Under the pieces are notes generated by a model. The model made no database searches. It saw nothing but the letters and a program-made list of their open reading frames with translations, and had not been told where the DNA came from. The translations under genes and the position numbers were made by a program. This document shows, one piece after another, positions 23,395 through 33,602 of a stretch of 64,000 nt of DNA (position 1 is the first letter of the stretch; every line of letters begins with the position of its first letter). Origin of the DNA: Fragum whitleyi (Eukaryota; Mollusca; Bivalvia; Cardiida; Cardiidae); assembly GCA_948146395.1 (NCBI GenBank), contig OX411559.1, forward strand, positions 38,198,715 to 38,262,714, written 5' to 3'.

Positions 23395-23505
23395 AGCCAA
23401 GCACAAGATTTCAATGAGTAATCAACAAAGCTATATTTTTCAAAATATAGCTTTTGCTGTTCACTCAATGAAAGATAAGTCGATCTTACTCTGTAATAAA
23501 ACATT
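23395..23505. mobile_element. Element E, left hairpin only
   Basis: CAAAGCTATATTTTTCAAAA/TATAGCTTTTGCTGTTCACTC and GTCGATCTTACTCTG. This is the hairpin half of E, without the GACGTCA half. Confidence 0.6.
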
Positions 23506-23889
23506 TATATGAACGAATTAATGGTCGCTAGTTTATAATGAACAGAAAAGAACAGAATTTGATTCAGAAATACGACTTGAACTCATAGGTAAATCGTGGA
23601 CATACATATAATACATAACATACATGAGCATGGACATATTGTTACAAATGATTCTAATTCTTAAGTACGAAACTACTGAACAATGAAGAGTCTTAACAAA
23701 TATGAATGAGTATAAAAAACGTATAAAAAACGTATAGTATTAATGCTAGTAAGAAAATCAATTCGAAACGTTGGCTTTGTACAAAACGTTCGAATGCCGT
23801 TCAAAGTTTTGATAATTTCAGATTTTAATATTCTACCATTTTAATCATATTTGACATAGTTGAATGAATATTTGCAGAGGTAAATATAT

Positions 23890-24048
23890 AGGGTATTTCC
23901 AGGCTAAAATCTTTATTTCGCATTAAACCCTATATTGTGGGTACCCATTTTGATTGTCTCGACGGGAAAATTCTAGTGATTACCCCCAATATAGGATTTA
24001 TGCAAGTATTTATGAAATAATTTTATTTGAAATCCAAAATACCCCTTC
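23890..24048. mobile_element. Element D, copy 1
   Basis: Ends AGGGTATTTCCAGGCTAAAA and TTTGAAATCCAAAATACCCC are inverted. The middle holds CCTATATTGTGGGTACCC and GATTACCCCCAATATAGG. Confidence 0.65.
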
Positions 24049-24216
24049 GATCTACAGCTCTTATCGTCCCCTGCTTCTCCCATTTAACCTTAGTCTCACA
24101 AAACGTAAACACTTGATGAATAATTAATCTTAATATCCCACAAAATGCTAGACTTGTTTTTGTCATACAATACAAACGGGTTAAAGGAAATTAATTTGCA
24201 TTAGAAATAAGCTGGT

Positions 24217-24347
24217 CTCCGTTCAGAAAGGACGTTTGAGAAACGCTTAATAAATGGTACCCCGCTTTGCACGTGTCTTTATACGTGCAAGGTCGGGTTT
24301 CATTTTAAATTCCAAATATTTTCCAGCGGGTTTCATCGTTTACGCAG
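24217..24347. mobile_element. Family B palindromic MITE, worn
   Basis: CTCCGTTCAGAAAGGACGTT to ATCGTTTACGCAG; centre TACCCCGCTTTGCACGTG. Confidence 0.7.
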
Positions 24348-24384
24348 CGCGCAATAGGATCGAAACCAGTCGGTGACAGCCTTA

Positions 24385-24455
24385 AGCTTGAACTTGACTA
24401 TGAGCCTATATGCTTTATGTCGAAATAAAGAATGTTATGTTATGTTATAATGTTA
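24385..24455 (+). other. Possible non-LTR retrotransposon 3' tail
   Basis: TATGCTTTATGTCGAAATAA, then AAGAATGTTATGTTATGTTATAATG. A (TTATG)n tail after an A+T-rich block is typical of some LINEs. Confidence 0.35.
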
Positions 24456-24750
24456 TTGGGTGGACTGAAGATCTATGTCCTAGGTTCTGTTATATCACGA
24501 AGTTGTTTTTCGCACATTTAATATTTTGCAAACAAACATTATTTACACTTTTTTCAATGATTTTTTGTGAAAAAGGAAATTAAAGGTACGGGTCGGCTTT
24601 TATTCACGTTTAACATGTTACGTTTGTACCGAACAAACCCCCAATAAATAATCCCCAATTCTTACGTCAATAAATTATAGATGTTTATTTCTATTTGACA
24701 CGTCTGGTGGACAGGAGTCATCTACGGTTTTCTTGAATAAGTGACCTGTC

Positions 24751-25285
24751 TAGCAAGAACGGGCCATCTTGGAAATCCGTATAAATTGAGCTTGTGCGAG
24801 TGATTTCCAACAATTTCAGATATACGCAAGCAAAGATTCTGACCAGCCTATGCATTTGCACAGCCTGACCAGAGCCTTAACTATGCGTTTTATAGATATA
24901 TAAGGTTTCAAAGTATCTTTTAACAGTCAGATATGTTCGCACCATTTGCATATTTTAAATTGTTGGAAATGTCAAGCACAGACTCAATTGTTTTATTAAG
25001 ACAAAGGTTCCCATAGAGGTCAAATGGGGATCGCTTTTCAAAATTTCTAGCAAGAACGTGCCGTCCTAGAAATCCGTATAAATTGAGCCTGTGCGTGTGA
25101 TTTCAAACAATTTCAGATATACGCAAGCAAAGATTCTGGCCAGCCTGTGCATTCGCACAGCCTGACCAGAATCTTTTCTATGCGTTTAGTAGATAGATAA
25201 GGTCTCGAAGTATGCTGTACAGTGTTTGCACCATTGCATATTTTAAATTGTTGGAAATGACAAGCACCGACTTTTTATGCACACC
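24751..25285. repeat. Element J in tandem, two units, 297 bp period
   Basis: TAGCAAGAAC begins each unit (24751 and 25048). Shared blocks: GATTTCCAACAATTTCAGAT, ATACGCAAGCAAAGATTCTG, AAATTGTTGGAAATG. Each unit has a GCCTRTGCATTNGCACAGCC hairpin. Possibly a duplicated transposon rather than satellite DNA. Confidence 0.75.
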
Positions 25286-25393
25286 TCAGATGCCGAGGCC
25301 TAGGTCCCTTTCGACTAACGGGTAACATGCTTTATTCAAAGTTTTGTATAATTTTTAGTTGCGGTTTTTTTCATACTACTTTACCCAATAAAT

Positions 25394-25500
25394 GCCGCGT
25401 TCAGGATGACAAAAATAATTTTGCAAACGTTTGAACTAACAACCTGCTTGTGCAAAGCAGGATATGATTTCTTAGCAATTTGGCAATATTTTTATCTCAA
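25394..25500. mobile_element. Family B fragment
   Basis: GCGTTCAGGATGACAAAAAT then CCTGCTTGTGCAAAGCAGGA. The right arm decays. Confidence 0.6.
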
Positions 25501-26025
25501 AGGTAGGTCAGGCATCTATGCGAATTAAGCGAAGTATATAAACGAACTAACGTATGTATCAGACTTGCATTCAAAACAACGAAACGCTCACACATGCATC
25601 AGATTTTAGAAACGTCTTTGATTTTACTTTTTTTTGGGGGGGGGATTATGCACTCGCAAGGGTATCGTCGTACCTGGCGTTTATTATAGTTAAAGGTCTC
25701 AATAAATAGCCGTAACGGTTGGCTTATTATCGAACTTTTGATGACGATAAATTATGGTGTTTTTAGTATTCGGTTATGCTTTTTAATTCTGGTCAAAAGT
25801 TGACGAGTCCTCGAAGAAATATTTAGTGCACGCATTAAATGTACATGTGTACCTATCGGTGCGCAAGTACGTACGTTCCATGTATACATGTTTGTCCGCT
25901 CGTACATTTTGTTGCATATAACGCTTTCCCTTTTTTTTCATATTTGGTCCTTCACGAGAAAAGAAACTATTTTCAGAGGAGGCCGTCAATGGGTCGCATT
26001 CCATATATTATTATACAAGGATTCA

Positions 26026-26217
26026 TTGATTGAATGGAATTTAACGCCGCTTTCACATTTTTTTCAGTTAAATCGCGACTGGAACACTTAACAATGGTTT
26101 CCTGGTATTTCTCTCACCAGTACAACCACCACATCCTTTCCTAGCCTCCAGCTGCTATCTCGCATAGGTCTACGATTATCAACCCATTGGTGAGAGAAAA
26201 ATATTCGGAAAGATTGA
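26026..26217 (-). mobile_element. SINE-1, headless copy
   Basis: Tail TGATTGAATGGAATTTAACG through TTCTCTCACCAGTACAACC and ACCCATTGGTGAGAGAAA; the tRNA-like head is lost. Flanks share GGGTCGCATT (25990 and 26245), so the locus may be partly duplicated. Confidence 0.75.
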
Positions 26218-26385
26218 GACACATTTCAGTAGATGCCGCCCATGGGTCGCATTTTAGACATTCTTATAAAACGAAATTGATTGGTTATTCTTAAGTCATA
26301 AACCAGTCACGTGCGAAGGGGGTTTCTAGACTAGATAGCCTGTACGGCCTTGCTTAAGTTGCTTAAGTTGAAACTTTACGCATTA

Positions 26386-26490
26386 CTATAGATCCACAAG
26401 TTTAAGTGAGTGATCAAAGGTCAATTTTGTCTATGTCTGTATAGACAAAATTGACCTTTGATCAGTCACTCTAAATTGCGGATCTATAGG
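26386..26490. mobile_element. Hairpin element K, copy 1
   Basis: CTATAGATCCACAAGTTTAA and TGATCAAAGGTCAATTTTGT pair with ACAAAATTGACCTTTGATCA and AATTGCGGATCTATAG. Copy 2 is at 60183. Confidence 0.8.
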
Positions 26491-26664
26491 ATGAATCATT
26501 TTTCACTTGCTGAGGGGTTTTTTTTTTTCAATATCACGATGATTTTTTTATGAAAGTCATTATAGTCCAAAAGTGTAATTTCCAAAGAAGAAGTAAAATG
26601 GTGTGCTGCGAATCTAATGCGCCATTGAAGATTTCAACGCTAGAGAGTACTTCAAAATCCTACG

Positions 26665-26791
26665 CTGCGTTCAGGATGACAAAACGGTGCGAATAGTTAG
26701 CCAATTATTCCCCGCTTTGCACGCAGGTGTACGTGCAAAGCGGGGGAAAATTGGCAAACTGTTCGCACCGTTTTGTCATCCTGAATGAAGG
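26665..26791. mobile_element. Family B palindromic MITE, best-preserved copy
   Basis: CTGCGTTCAGGATGACAAAA pairs with TTTTGTCATCCTGAATGAAG. Inner arms GGTGCGAATAGTTAGCCAAT/AATTGGCAAACTGTTCGCAC and CCCCGCTTTGCACG/CGTGCAAAGCGGGG. 'CGGTGC' subtype. Confidence 0.85.
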
Positions 26792-26799
26792 GCTAAAAT

Positions 26800-27392
26800 C
26801 CGTGCGGACTCAGTATTTGACACAGAACTTTCAAAAAGAGGTTTATATCTGTTTCTTCATTTCTACATTTTCCCTAATTGATCTTTCATCCTTTTTTTCA
26901 AAATCTTCATTGCTTAAACTTTATTTAAGTCGATTAATGTTTAGACTTTCTCACACGCAAGTTTTTACATTTCAATAAGTGCAGTGAGACTCGTTCAACA
27001 GACAAACAAGAAATTTCGTATGAACGACGACAAATTGATTGATTATTGATTACAACACTGATTAAATATTGATTTGTTGTGATCAGCTTTTTATTACATG
27101 TTTATAGAGTTCGTCGCACTACAATGGTAGTACAAATGTATGATGTTTTGTCCAAGTTATAAAAAAGAGCGACACCTACTTTGGTGACAAAAACCTCGTA
27201 ACTACATCTCAAATTAATTAGTGTTACTAGGTTTTCGCCTTCCTTTTGAGGATTACTTGAACCGGTAGTCCGAAAACGGTTCAGTGCAAAACGTTATGGT
27301 ATGCAGGTTGGGATATTTAACAGCAACATGCGAGTTCAGTTTTAAAATGCATAGGTACTGAGTATCAAAAGTTGTTAACCGTTATCGAAACT
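26800..27392. other. Unassigned DNA
   Basis: No gene, SINE or hairpin recognised. Confidence 0.45.
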
Positions 27393-27500
27393 TACGTTTA
27401 GGATGCAAAAACGTTTGCGAGCGTTTAGAAATTGCCCCGTTCTTTGCACGCTAATACACGTGCAAAGCGGGGGGGATCCAAAACGTTTAGAGAACACCTC
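27393..27500. mobile_element. Family B, 'ACGTTT' subtype
   Basis: ACGTTTAGGATGCAAAAACG ... CCCGTTCTTTGCACGCTAAT ... ACGTGCAAAGCGGGG; the right end merges with unrelated sequence. Confidence 0.7.
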
Positions 27501-27519
27501 CATCTTGTAAAACTCTTTT

Positions 27520-27799
27520 GTTTGTTTGCTTGTTTGAATGGGTTTTTACGCCGCTTTCAACAAGCTTACAATTATATCGCGACGGCTGGAGCACCAAACA
27601 ATGAATTCCTGGTATTTCTCACACCAGTACAACCATTAAATCCTTTCCTAGCCTCCAGCCGCTATACCACATATGTTTACTATTATCGACACATTAGTGG
27701 GAGACAATTTTCGGAAAGAACGAGTGCCGCCGTCGGGGATCGAACCCGAGACGCCTAGATTAACAGTCCGACGCGCTACAAACTGCGCTATGACGGCGG
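27520..27799 (-). mobile_element. SINE-1, full length
   Basis: Tail (TTTG)n plus GGTTTTTACGCCGCTTTCAA, full body, head with box B TCGGGGATCGAACCCGAG (plus-strand view), GTTA/GTC-type anticodon region, and CTATGACGGCGG acceptor end. Confidence 0.85.
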
Positions 27800-28129
27800 T
27801 TGCGAGAGAAATACACTTCTTTAGTTTACACCTTACTACTTAAATGTTACTATGTATAGGAGCTTAAATTTGAGAATGTCTTAACAATCGGCTTGCCCAT
27901 TTGACTAGTTACGTGTGACACTGCCTAAAATAGGTTGGTGCGTAGAAAATATGGAGATTAGAAATCATTTTTTTTAGTGATTCGAGCATCGAGTCAATTT
28001 TACGTAGGTGCGCAGAAAATATGGAGATAAGAAATCAAATATTTTTAATGGTTCGAGCATCGAGTCAATTTTATCAATAAAGCGATGGTTTTGGTCGCAA
28101 CAGAAATTATAGATTTTTAATTTTGTTTT

Positions 28130-28206
28130 TATTATAAGTAGTAGTATAAGTATTATCATTATTATTATAATTATGATAAGTATTACTGTGATTAATATTA
28201 TTATCA
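28130..28206. repeat. A/T trinucleotide-like low-complexity tract
   Basis: TTATTATTAT/ATAAGTATTA-type runs; it reads as an Ile- or Asn-rich spurious frame. Confidence 0.8.
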
Positions 28207-28865
28207 TTTAATTTAAGGGAGGTAGTTTTCTCAGGTGCACAAACGCACATCCCCGCCTTTAAGAAATGCACTTTGGAAATAAGATAAAATTTACTTACTT
28301 TATTGTCTATTGTAAAAAAAATACAAATATCCTTGCCTACGTAAAGCATAACTCCCTCTAAATGAAGAGTTTGTCTTTTTGTGGCATTTATAAAGATGCA
28401 ATGTTTGAAAAGTCTGGGTCGCCTTTTTATGAATGTTTGTTTTTTATGAATTAAAATATAAAAGATCATTTAAACAAAGAAAGAATATTTTCACGCTTTA
28501 AAGAATTAAGGATTGTTGGATAAAATAAAAGTCAAGTCAAGAACAAAGCCGGTAGATTAATCCGATCAGTAAATTAACGGATTTTTGGTAAATAAGCCGT
28601 ACTGACATGTTTTGTGTACTTTGATCCTAATGACGTCATAAAGGAGAGTTTGGTATTTCTTACGACTGAGTGATTGTTACGACAAATCTCTTTTTAATTA
28701 AATTTTTAATTTTTAAACTTAATCTCCGATCCTAAAGCCTTAATTTCTATGTTTGAAGTCGAAATAATTATTTTTCATTACGAAACAGACTTTTTAGTGA
28801 TTTGAATGAACTCTAAACGGCCACATTTTATGCCAGTATAAAAAAAGATTCGCTTTTGTTTATTC
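28207..28865. other. Unassigned DNA
   Basis: Has a TGACGTCA at 28631. No gene seen. Confidence 0.4.
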
Positions 28866-28908
28866 ATATGGGGCTAACGCTGTTTTCAACAATCTTTCAG
28901 TTATTTCC
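28866..28908 (-). mobile_element. SINE-1 tail fragment
   Basis: GGGGCTAACGCTGTTTTCAA, CAATCTTTCAGTTATTTCC; directly followed by the SINE-2 target site. Confidence 0.55.
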
Positions 28909-28930
28909 TTTTGTGTGTGTGTTTGTGTGT

Positions 28931-29226
28931 CAGCCCGATTAGCTCAATCGGCAGAGCACCGGACTTCAAAACAATTGAAGGTCGATCGCGTGGGTTCGAT
29001 TCCCAGGCTGGCACACTTACAAACTAATTGTCTTTCTGATGAGACCTTAAACCGAGGTCCAGTGAGATAGTGCTTTACACCGAGCACGTTAAAGAACCAC
29101 GGCGGATCTCAGCAGTAGTATCGTCATGTGTCCTTGCACTATCCCCCGTAACAACTTACCGTCTTCTGGGGACATCGCTCATATGGACAAATGCTACGGT
29201 AGCGACGATGAATAAACGGAAAAAAT
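28931..29226 (+). mobile_element. SINE-2, full length, well preserved
   Basis: Head CAGCCCGATTAGCTCAATCG; box B GTGGGTTCGATTCCCAGG; body CTTTACACCGAGCACGTTAA; 3' end CGACGATGAATAAACGG plus poly-A. TTTGTGTGT before (28922) and after (29234) is a probable target duplication. Confidence 0.85.
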
Positions 29227-29334
29227 GAAGAGATTTGTGTGTGTATTAATCTTAAAACTCTGGTTTTTTGACCATAAATTTGTAGGTCTTTCCGATTTGA
29301 ACATTGACCTTCATGATGGCAAAACCGAAACTGG

Positions 29335-29764
29335 TACAGTTAATTACATCGTGAAATTGACATTCACCTCAATCAAAACCATTCTAAATCGCTCAGTCAG
29401 CGCTCCTTTCACTCATTCCAAACACTCACCCAAACCATTCACAAACGGTCAAACCCATTGAAAAATATAGAATCAAAAACGTCTTTCAAAAGAAATTTTG
29501 ATAGAGAAAGATCGAGATTTCACTGACAAAATTCAAATTTTTAGCGTCCCATAGGATCTTGAAGAAATAGGAAGCTCTGTAAAGAACTTGTATGCATATT
29601 TCATCAAAGGGAGGTAATCATTCTCGCTAATTTTGTTCATCCTAAACAAAATTTGCGAAATAGAATTACCTCCCATTTAATTCCTTCAAAATTTGCTCCA
29701 TACCCCCATTCAATTTCATTCCAAAATCATTCACTTTGTCCATTTCAAGAAGTTGTTTACTGTA
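29335..29764 (+). mobile_element. Family A MITE, full copy, subtype I reference
   Basis: TACAGTTAATTACATCGTGA to CATTTCAAGAAGTTGTTTACTGTA. All blocks present: CAATCAAAACCATTCTAAAT, CATTCCAAACACTC, AGAATCAAAAACG, AGCGTCCCATAGG, ACTTGTATGCATATTTCATC and the central hairpin. Confidence 0.85.
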
Positions 29765-29933
29765 GATATGTAAGCATTACTATAAAAGTAAAACCCACAA
29801 CATAAATTTTCGCTGGAAAATAAAAAAAAATATTCATCAACAGACGAAATAGTTTTAGATTGCTCCATTGTCAAAGAAGTATCAGACGTCAATTTTTCTT
29901 CATTGAGTTTTAAGTTTCTATTCCTTTTTTGTC

Positions 29934-29957
29934 AAAAAAAAAAAAAAAAAAAAAAAA
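29934..29957. repeat. Poly-A tract
   Basis: About 24 consecutive A; no SINE recognised upstream. Confidence 0.9.
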
Positions 29958-30116
29958 CATGGACAACAAAATAACTGCTTATTACAAGTATTTACATCAT
30001 TTACAATTATTTTTTCCTATGCCTCTTTTTTCTTTAAGGCACCAAAATGGGATTGTTTAAGAGTGGGTGACTGCTGTTACATTGTCTCGCCAAGTTCTTT
30101 GCTCCGCTATGTCTTT

Positions 30117-30395
30117 GTTTTGTTTGTTTGAGTGGGTGTATTAGGTCGCCTATTTCATTTTGTCAGAGTCATATCACATAGGCTTAAACACCTAATAATG
30201 GATTCCTGGTATTTCTCACACCAGTACTGATTACATCTTTTCCTAGCCTCCAGTTGCTATCCCATATAGGTCTACGATTATCAACACATTGGTGGGAGAC
30301 AAATAGTCACTGAGAAAAGATGAGTGCCACCGTTTAGGAACGGACTCGGGATCGACAGTCCGACGGGCTTCTAACTGCTCTATGACAGTGGCCGC
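30117..30395 (-). mobile_element. SINE-1, full length, worn
   Basis: Tail TTTGTTTGTTTGAGTGGGTG; body TTCCTGGTATTTCTCACACC, ATTATCAACACATTGGTGGG; head with box B region mutated (GGAACGGACTCGGGATC). Confidence 0.75.
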
Positions 30396-30432
30396 CTATC
30401 TAATTATGTTATAAATCGCGCAGTTTTGGCTT

Positions 30433-30649
30433 TAGGTTTAAACCTATTTATTTTACATCGATTGGGAAACAAGTTCTTACAACTTAGATAAATCCCTCTC
30501 GATTCTGCTTCCTGGAAAATTCACCAGTACTCGCGCCGAATGTGTGGGCCTATGAAAGAACCAAGATCGATTACCGCTCCCGGGAATCGAACTCAGAACC
30601 TTTGGGTTAAGAGGCCGACGCTCTACCCCTAGACCACGGACACCACCAG
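30433..30649 (-). mobile_element. SINE-3, copy 1
   Basis: Minus strand: tRNA-like head GGTGTCCGTGGTCTAGGGGT with box B GAGTTCGATTCCCGGGAG, unrelated body, and tail ATGTAAAATAAATAGGTTTA. Nearly identical to 59032-59245. Head resembles Asp/Glu-type tRNAs. Confidence 0.8.
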
Positions 30650-31044
30650 TTTTGGCTCGTTTAGAATCATTTTTTTCAAATTTGAACAACTAACGAAATA
30701 AAGAATTAAAACACCATTTCTATGCAGTGTGATAATGCAAAGCCAATAATCTCTGAATTAGGAGCACAATGTGTGATAAGAAGTTATAATGGGATTTATA
30801 ATTATCTCTTTTATCAATACAAAATAAGTTGTTTTTCTACCGTATTCTTAAGCAGATTTTCTTCGGTTATGAAACTAACTAACCCTTTATTAAAAGTAAT
30901 TTTGTAATAGCAAAATATGGAGAAAACACGAAAACTACATGTATATAGACATATGCCTTAAACCCACTTTCAACTATTTGAAAAAAAATCTATGACCATT
31001 TCCAATCTTAACTTTGTAATAATTATTGTTAATTTTTATAATGA
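30650..31044. other. Unassigned A+T-rich DNA
   Basis: Nothing recognised. Confidence 0.4.
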
Positions 31045-31398
31045 TATTTGTCCAGTTCAGGTCAACCAGGGGTTGCGTTTTAAACAATTATTCACAGGAA
31101 AGTAGATTGGCCATTCTAGATTCAGACAATTCTACTATCAAGTCAAATTAAGATTATCAAAAAATGAAGTCTCAGATTATGAACTAAACTCAAACTTTTT
31201 AATTTGATTAATTTGTTGCCGATAAACTTCAGGGTGACATAACAGCAGCTAAGTACCGGTGATTTTGTTCCACATCCCACGATATATGTCACCCTGAGAG
31301 TCCGAAAAAGTCTCGACCCTTTCCAAACTGTGCAAACTGCACAGTTTGACTGTGGTCGACACTTCATTCACAACACAGATGGTCCTTTTTCGCGTGAA
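31045..31398. mobile_element. Element I, copy 2, enlarged and left-truncated
   Basis: Interior TCCAGTTCAGGTCAACCAGG, GTTGCGTTTTAAACAATTAT and TGGCCATTCTAGATTCAGAC match element I. The right end GATGGTCCTTTTTCGCGTGA is present. About 165 bp inserted in the middle has its own ends TTCAGGGTGACATA/TATGTCACCCTGAG. Confidence 0.6.
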
Positions 31399-31399
31399 A

Positions 31400-32007
31400 G
31401 CATTTAAAAGGCTGCGCCCCGAAAATTTAGCTCTCGGAAGTACATGTATGAATAAAATTTTCTGTCTATCTAAATGCTTATTTTCAAGTTTGGATAAAAC
31501 TAAAAACTAGACTATTACCTTTTAAATCAGAAAAATACTCCGAATTTTCAGCGAAGTCTTTATCAATAAATTCAGAATTAAATTCCAGTGTATTTTTCAT
31601 CACTTCCCTTAACTTAAATTATTTTTTATTTGACATGTTTTTTCTGAAACAGAAGTTATTAGAATAATAAAACTATATTAAATGAGTTTTTTAATATCTT
31701 TCATGAAAGAACGCCTATTTAACAATGCTACTAATTGTAAAATCGAAGGACACTTTAAATCATTTTGAACCTTTCAGAACAATAGCTTTTTATTTCTATT
31801 GTTTCTAAAACTGGGACATAATTATGAAACAAGATACTTTTGACATATATCTGTGGCTTTGAGACCACGCAACGCCCAAACTTTGATCTCGTGTACAATG
31901 TTAGGAAACCTTTTCAATGTCATCGGAAAATATTTTCAAATGACGACATATGGCACAGTCAAAGACTTTAATTTAGAGTAAATTGTTTTTGGCAAATAAT
32001 TCCTCTA
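31400..32007. other. Unassigned A+T-rich DNA
   Basis: Nothing recognised. Confidence 0.4.
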
Positions 32008-32160
32008 TTTTATTGGCTGGTGTGAACTTTAAATTCGCGACATTGTGTTGCCTCCGTTTAATTTCATTCTAAACTCCCTTATCCCGCTCATTTTAAAGTT
32101 TTCACCCCGAAGTTATTCCAGAATCGCTCACGTGAGAATTTCAAGATGTTGCCAACTGTA
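32008..32160 (+). mobile_element. Family A, right half, subtype II
   Basis: TTTTATTGGCTGGTGTGAAC, TGCCTCCGTTTAATTTCATT, then TTCAAGATGTTGCCAACTGTA. Confidence 0.7.
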
Positions 32161-32169
32161 AATAGTGCA

Positions 32170-33602
32170 TTTCATATTTTTTCATCGTCGCTACCGTACC
32201 ATGTGCCCATATCATCGACGATTAGTTATTACGGGGAAAAGTGTAAGAATTAAGGTAACTCCGGACACATAGAGGGCCATTTTAGGTCCAAATTTTAAAT
32301 TGCATGCAAATCATGCCTTATGCGATAAAACTATACTTTGAAGTACCCGCTTTCATATTTCGGTCATAAAAAGGAATTTCATAGCGTAGAGTTGACGTCA
32401 TGACGTCATCAAGGGGCCGACCCCTTTTTTAGGGGCCAAAATCAGTAATTTTCCATTTTTTCGGAAATAATAAAACCGATTTTCATACCGAAAATGCCAT
32501 TTGCTTCGTTTAAAGACGCCGGATCTTATGTTCTATTGATATGAGGATATAAGTGAAAGAAATATAATTAAGTGTAACGTATTAAATGTTAATGCCTTCT
32601 GCGTTGCTATTTTCGAGTACAGTCACTGGAAATATTGCCTTTTTTCTCGAAAATTTGTCCGGTGACCTATGCTGAAATTTAGATATGTTGCTGCCAAACC
32701 ATTCCGCTGAAGATTTTTTAAATAAAAAACATGTGTCTTCGGGTTAGATTTTTTGTAAAATTCGATTCCGCGAAGATAACGCAAATCAGAGGATATTTCA
32801 ACGTCGCGTCAAATGTTAACAAAAGGTGTCATTTTAAATGGATAAATATTAAGTGATTTTTTTTTATTTCTAAAAATCGCATTCAGATTTAATACTTTTG
32901 AACCCTATATTTTACGATAAACCTAAATTTTAGATATTTTAGAATAAGTTATTGCACAGAGATTGGCGCAAAATAAGCATAGTGCAGATGGTTTTAGTGC
33001 GACGTCGAATCCGACGAAAATCGTTCGAACAACTTTACAAAATCAAATTTAATAAAAAATCTAATCCGAAGACATATCATTTTTATTTGATTAATGCAAA
33101 GCATATTCTTTTCGCTACAAAATAACAAAAAATCAGCATAGGTTACCGGACGAAATTTTGAGAAATTTCTACTTATTTACAAAAAATGAAATGAAAAAAG
33201 GAACGTCAAATCTTTAAATTTGCGAAAAAGTTAGCATTTCGGGCCTATTTTTCTATTTGAATGTACACAGAAATTGAACGTATTGCTCGGGCGTTCTTGG
33301 ACTTTCAAAATGAAACTTTTTTCGTGAAAATCGGCCGATTAATTCAGAAAATATTTGCGAATATTGATTTTGGCGGGTCGAAAAGGGGTTGGCCCCTTAA
33401 TGACGTCACGACGTCAAATGCACGAGCTTCAGACCCTTTTCATTGCGCGTTCGCTAATTCTCGCACTTCAAATGCAAATCTCAGAAATTTTTGTGAGATT
33501 TTAAGAAAGTCGAAAATTCGACTATGTTATCTGTCCGCAGTTACCTTAACGTCTCATCCGAAAGACAATTGCAATTAAATTGTTAGTGTACCAGCCTAGG
33601 CG
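32170..33602 (-). mobile_element. SINE-2 split by a 1.3 kb foldback element
   Basis: Left piece 32170-32253 (TTCATCGTCGCTACCGTACC ... GGGGAAAAGTGTAAG) is the SINE 3' end. The right piece from 33546 (TTAACGTCTCATCCGAAAGA ... CCAGCCTAGG) is the SINE middle; the tRNA-like head beyond is lost. About 85 bp of SINE sequence is also missing at the break. Confidence 0.75.
32254..33545. mobile_element. Element N, giant imperfect foldback, 1292 bp
   Basis: Ends GGTAACTCCGGACA and TGTCCGCAGTTACC are inverted and flanked by TTAA on both sides. Further nested arm pairs: GACGTCATGACGTCATCAAG with CTTAATGACGTCACGACGTC; GTCCGGTGACCTATGCTG with CAGCATAGGTTACCGGAC; GTCTTCGGGTTAGATTTTTT with AAAAAATCTAATCCGAAGAC. 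No transposase; a 105-codon open frame inside is not conserved coding. Confidence 0.8.

Noticed and set aside
33261..33578. 105-codon open frame
   Set aside because: Lies inside the arm of foldback N and crosses its border into SINE-2.
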